DNA of 64,000 bases from Taxillus chinensis (Eukaryota > Streptophyta > Magnoliopsida > Santalales > Loranthaceae), in NCBI GenBank assembly GCA_023512835.1, contig CM042092.1, positions 4,303,293 to 4,367,292 of the forward strand. The letters run 5' to 3'. Each line of letters starts with the position of its first letter. The first letter of the stretch is position 1. A program made the translations under genes and the position numbers. Positions 60,701 to 64,000 of the stretch are shown in pieces. The notes below the pieces were generated by a model. The model saw only the letters and a program-made list of their open reading frames with translations, was not told the DNA's origin and made no database searches.

Positions 60701-61081
60701 AAGTGCAAGGTTGTCTTCTGCATGATTATCTGAATTGCTCCCTATCAATATGGGAAAATTAAGAAAATAATAATATCAGGCTTGTTCAGTGACAACATTT
60801 TTTTTTTTTTTTTTTTGTTTTTTGCAGCGGAACATGAGAGGATGCTGGAGGAATACTCTGCTTTGAACCAGAAATTGCAGCATTCCCGTCATGAGCAGGA
60901 AAAATTAGAAAAGACTGTCCTATTTTTGAAGGTTTATAACATTAACATTTTCCTTATTGACTTGTGCTCTTCTTTTTCCTGTTGTGGGCTTTTAGTTATA
61001 TTTTTTTCACAGGCCGACTTAAGGAGGCAAGAGAGGGACTATTTGATTGTTCAGAAAGAAGTTGTTGACCTTCAGAGGGAG
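45753..61081 (+). CDS. NUA: Nuclear-pore anchor (TPR/Mlp-type nuclear basket protein), 5' part of gene
   Basis: NUA is the plant TPR/Mlp1 homologue at the nuclear basket, involved in mRNA export and SUMO homeostasis. Exons joined in frame: 45753-46061, 46135-46281, 46365-46463, 46592-46720, 47058-47150, 47242-47307, 48223-48312, 48406-48483, 50694-50803, 56171-56288, 56409-56501, 57569-57617, 60828-60931 and 61013-61081. They give residues 1-518 of a protein usually about 2,000 residues long, so the gene continues past 64000. Identification: M-P-L-F start; [54 protein letters not shown]; and the most conserved stretch [19 protein letters not shown], split over exons 10 and 11 (L-A-K). Nearly all of it is predicted coiled coil (E/K/L/Q-rich heptads). 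Phases agree at every junction, all GT-AG. Introns 8, 9 and 12 are unusually long and hold repeats. Confidence 0.95.
48484..50693 (+). other. NUA intron 8 with an internal direct duplication
   Basis: A segment of about 215 bp at 48968-49180 is repeated at about 49213-49433 with moderate divergence. Shared blocks include 'tagtcaattctaaaatg', 'cacttttagaaacaatctag', 'ttgtaagctaaagatc' and 'tggtgtggct'. A weaker partial copy precedes it near 48880-48930. No coding signal or mobile-element ends were found. Confidence 0.6.
51474..53410 (-). mobile_element. 5'-truncated L1-type LINE, antisense in NUA intron 9
   Basis: On the minus strand the sequence starts inside the reverse transcriptase domain: V-G-G-M-Y-K-I-I-A, then [15 protein letters not shown], then K-L-D-L-E-K-A-Y-D. 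It continues through [15 protein letters not shown] and the catalytic L-L-F-A-D-D-T motif (52880-52891). The thumb and zf-RVT region follow ([19 protein letters not shown] and H-I-F-L-H-C-P-F-A), down to a C-terminal [10 protein letters not shown]. It ends in an A tail (T run at 51477-51484 on the + strand). Endonuclease and ORF1 are missing, and several frameshifts break the frame, so it is inactive. No clear TSD. Confidence 0.9.
54601..55228. mobile_element. PIF/Harbinger-like TIR element in NUA intron 9
   Basis: TTA flanks both ends (54598-54600 and 55229-55231). The left end is 'tgagtaattccaatagg' and the right end inverted is 'gagtaagtcgagg', so the TIRs are degenerate. AT-rich arms with 'tagctataac' and 'agctaaatatagc' words match the PIF-like material at 3540-3680. 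The middle contains an imperfect tandem repeat (about 54962-55028 and 55032-55080, unit around 'gcagagag...tagtgg.ttgtg'). Confidence 0.45.
57720..60590 (-). mobile_element. Decayed Copia retrotransposon, antisense in NUA intron 12
   Basis: Read on the minus strand, integrase comes first: [22 protein letters not shown] at about 59110-59190. An RT-end block W-Y-K-R-L-V-G lies near 58360, and an RNase H block (F-S-N-A-D-W, then R-K-L-T-T-G-Y, V-K-G-Q-E-A) at about 58070-58190. This order (integrase, RT, RNase H) is Copia, not gypsy. Many stops and deletions. Similar sequences lie at both ends (57729-57785 and 60505-60565, sharing 'agaagagt', 'atatagcc' and 'cactaag'), possibly LTR remnants. Confidence 0.65.
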
Positions 61082-62365
61082 GTAAGTCGACAGCATCACT
61101 TGAGTGTTTGTTTTGCCTCTGGTCAAATTTATCTTATTTTGAATATATATGGGCTTGCTCTTTTGTTAGGACACGTGAGAAGTTTAGTCACATGCTTGTA
61201 ATTTTTCTACTTGATTCTTATGTTTATTTGGGGGTCCATTTCCCCCTTTTAATTCTTTGGAAAATTTTCATGGTGATATTAACAACCTATTAATGACTAA
61301 ATTTATGAATTTTCTTCTATTTGATCATGTCTAAGATACTTAATGTTATTCAGAATATAATCTTTCAATATTATCTACTATATTTATTAATATATTATAG
61401 TAGATATGATTACATATTAGATTTACGGGATTGTACTAGTTATATCTATACATTGCATCCACATCCCTTCTTTATTTACTGTATTTTTATTCGGCAGGTT
61501 TTTTTATAATTTATATTGTACATGTAATATAAATAAATGTGATGTAAGCCCAAGAAGGGTACATTCTCTTATTATAAATTTTCTCTATTTGATAATATGG
61601 TATTTGGGGAGTCAATTTGGTTCTAAGGTTTTACCATAAAAGCTTCCTCATCTTCTGCCAGCTGATGTAAGACCTTTTTGTTGATCCATATGGCAAACAA
61701 ATCAGGAGAGACAAGCCTGGTGTGATAACCCTTGGAGGGGTGAACTTGCTATGACACCTAGGAGATGAGCCTAAAGTACTATGGACATATGCATAGAAGG
61801 ACCTAACCAGTGTGAGACCTTGTAACCCCTAGTATTGAGCCTAGTATGTTTCCCCAGGTGAGGTGAGCCTGATATGGCACTCCTAAGAGCTCAGCCTGAA
61901 ATACCCATAATATGGCCCCATGAATTGATAGATCCAATGTCAGACTTGGTCATGGTTCGAAAAAATGAGCTGAGGCGCTGCTTCTCCCGCCTCGACATTG
62001 AATTGCCTGAAGGCGCCACACCCGAAGCTGTATTAGCCACCCCCACCTCAGATGGGTGAGGCAGCCCGTTCTGCCGCCTCATCTCGTATTTGGGACGAGG
62101 CGCTTGCAACACATACCGACGAAGACTCGAAGTTGCCTCTTCATCATCGTCGTTGATCGTTGAAGAAGATTCAGTAGTGATTGTCATCGTTGTCGATTGG
62201 TTGAAGTAGCAGTGTTGTCCTCCTAGCATTGGTCGTCATCGGTCAGCATCGATTGTCGTCCCAACATTGAAGTTGTCATCCTAACATCAAAGTCGTCGTC
62301 CAGTGTTAACTTAAATGTTAAGTTAACTCAATAAGTTATTTATATAAATTTTTTATATAAATATG
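61082..62365 (+). other. NUA intron 14, left part
   Basis: Begins at a GTAAGT donor directly after exon 14 and stays open to the window end; I could not find the next conserved NUA exon before 64000. AT-rich to 61660, then a more balanced segment (about 61680-62310) with a GC-rich 'gaggcgctgcttctcccgcc' patch and 'gttgtcatcc'/'gtcgtcgtcc' words that look like repeat DNA, not gene. Confidence 0.5.
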
Positions 62366-62774
62366 TTTTTTTTATAAGTAAGAGAATTTATTTATTCACG
62401 AGAATCAAAACGCACACAAGAAGTGCACGAAAGGCGAGAATACAAAAACGAAAACAACAACCCAATCAAAAAGAATAACCATCCACAACATCCCAAAGGG
62501 AAGAATAACACATCCCGTCCGAAGTTAACAACCAATCACCCAAAGAACGGAAAAAAGTACAAGAGAGCTCAGCAGCGGGCCGCTCCGTATCCTCAAAAAC
62601 TCGCGCGTTCCGCTCCCGCCAAATACTCCAAAGAAGGCAATGAGGGACGGCCCGCCACACTGTCGAATGCCTCCCCACACTGTTCAGCCACCCGACAAAC
62701 AACGTGCGAAGTGACGAGGGCATCACCCACGAGATGCCGAAAAGACCCAGAACCATATCCCACAAACTCCTGGC
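62366..62774 (-). mobile_element. Short 5'-truncated LINE copy, antisense in NUA intron 14
   Basis: The minus-strand translation W-D-M-V-L-G-L-F-G-I-S-W-V-M, then W-R-A-V-P-H-C-L-L-W-S-I-W-R-E-R-N-A-R-V-F, ending D-V-V-D-G-Y-S-F, parallels the C-terminus of the LINE at 51474, so both belong to one family. It ends in an A tail (T run at 62366-62373 on the + strand). The exact 9-bp repeat ATAAATATG flanks it (62357-62365 and 62775-62783), a target-site duplication. Only the last 400 bp or so of the element was copied. Confidence 0.85.
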
Positions 62775-62783
62775 ATAAATATG

Positions 62784-64000
62784 TGAAGTTAACTATATAA
62801 ATAAACATGAAATAACTATATAAATACTTATATATTTATTTTAATATATAAATATATTCGTTGCATATTAAAAAAATAATAAACTATAAATTTTTATGTT
62901 ATTTTAAACTATTTTAAATTCATATATAGTTCTATAATTTTTTATTATAAATTTATATAGTTATGTATATTTACAAAAAATTATTGACATCAAATCTGTA
63001 TTGTATTCCGTATTTTTGAACCTTGGACCTGATAGCACGGAATGACATGTCAACTTGTTGATCTTATTTGTCATGTTCGGATCATTGCGGTATACCACAT
63101 GTAAAGATACTATGTTTTTTAGGCTTTGGTAAAACCCCATGTGAATATACTAGGCCTCAGAGGCAAGGTTAGGATGGCTTAGGTGTTCCTTATGTAAAAC
63201 GATATATAATATATGATCGATAGAAATGTTTGAAATAGAATGATTCATGTTTCAGATTCAATATAAGGTTTCTACTTGTTTTGGTTTATATAACTATCGT
63301 TATTTTATTATGATTAAGCTTGTTGGTTTGAGTTTGGGATGACTTTCATTCATTGATGCTTTCCATCTTCTTCCCAGGATTAAGAAATATGTCAGGAGCG
63401 TTTGATAAGATGTTATTTGTTCTTGAAAACAGTGAATTCAATAAATTTAAAAGTATTTTTGAGTGTTAGAAATTCATCTGGACTTTTTAAAAATAATTCT
63501 ATTTTAAAAAATAAAACAGCTGTAAGCTTTCTATGATGGGAGATTGCTGAATGTTACCTATATTTCTAGTCTATTTATGGAGGATTGGCAGCAATGTCCT
63601 AATCAACTCCTGATAAGTATACACACTTTATAATTTGTGTATATAAAGTTTAAGGGTAGTGTTTATTAGTCTAAGATTTTGCAGGGGTGATTATCTATTT
63701 GTACCAAGAGAGCAATCTATATAAGTTCCAGCTTGAGGTGGGGTGATTAAGATATTTAATATTATTGTGAATATATAATTTCAATATTATTCTATGACAT
63801 TAATGTTGGAGATATGATTAGATATCATTTCATATTAGATATATGGGAATAATATTAAAATATATCCCTATGTTATTTACTAGGATTTTCATATTGCTGC
63901 TACATCCTAATTTCTATTGTACGTATATTATAATTAGATTTGATATAGCATATGAAAAGTAAACTCTCTTAATATACAACAATTCGATAGTGATATTTTT
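62784..64000 (+). other. NUA intron 14 continued, AT-rich
   Basis: No exon of NUA or other gene recognised. AT-rich sequence with no clear repeat structure up to the window edge. Confidence 0.5.

Noticed and set aside
1..64000. CRISPR array, bacterial operons or integrated virus
   Set aside because: No regularly spaced identical repeats, no bacterial gene organisation, and the only reverse transcriptases are plant LINE and Copia types.
61082..64000. Further NUA exons
   Set aside because: I looked for the next conserved block (the one beginning around V-T-x-L-L-K-E-C) in all + strand frames and did not find it, so it probably lies beyond the window.

Overview
This is a plant nuclear window: AT-rich DNA, GT-AG introns, angiosperm gene families, and plant-type retrotransposons, SINEs and MITEs. 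I cannot name the species; the protein sequences look dicot-like. There are no operons and no bacterial features. Two conserved genes are well supported, both on the + strand. One is a four-KH-domain RNA-binding protein (coding exons 7190-11046, 548 residues, 6 coding exons after a 5'UTR intron). The other is the 5' third or less of the nuclear-pore anchor gene NUA (TPR/Mlp homologue; 14 exons, 45753-61081, first 518 residues), which runs off the right edge.

The best candidate for something undescribed is a small three-exon gene on the minus strand (22994 down to 22449). It encodes a predicted secreted precursor of about 90 residues: signal peptide, short variable middle, and a C-terminal segment with a D-Y (tyrosine-sulfation type) motif and a Pro/Gly-rich tail. 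All splice junctions stay in frame and there is a TATA-like box upstream. Both introns carry very long C homopolymers on the sense strand. I cannot place it in a named peptide family.

Layout. 1-6190: AT-rich DNA, a FAR1-type DNA-binding-domain ORF without its transposase half (893-1549, minus), a GC-rich minisatellite, and a PIF/Harbinger-like element. 6190-11046: KH gene with MITEs in its introns. 11050-19600: intergenic, with an EF-hand remnant, an LTR fragment and a frameshifted NAD kinase 2 (NADK2) pseudogene. 19590-22000: decayed Copia pol split by two SINEs, each with recognisable target-site duplications (TSDs). 22449-23102: the small peptide gene. 23110-31095: mostly empty AT-rich DNA and microsatellites. 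31101-44780: a dense transposable-element block. It holds a 2.47-kb solo LTR, a 765-bp TRIM with a 74-bp internal region, a hAT element invaded by an LTR element that itself carries an inverted solo LTR of the first family, a third related LTR, and a gypsy (Tat-like) LTR. 45753-64000: NUA, whose large introns hold an antisense L1 LINE, a TIR element, an antisense Copia remnant and a second truncated LINE copy.

The KH protein and NUA both act in RNA metabolism (RNA binding; nuclear basket and mRNA export), but they lie about 35 kb apart and nothing in the sequence links them. The most informative material is the small peptide gene and the layered insertion history, which can be read from target-site duplications without a database.
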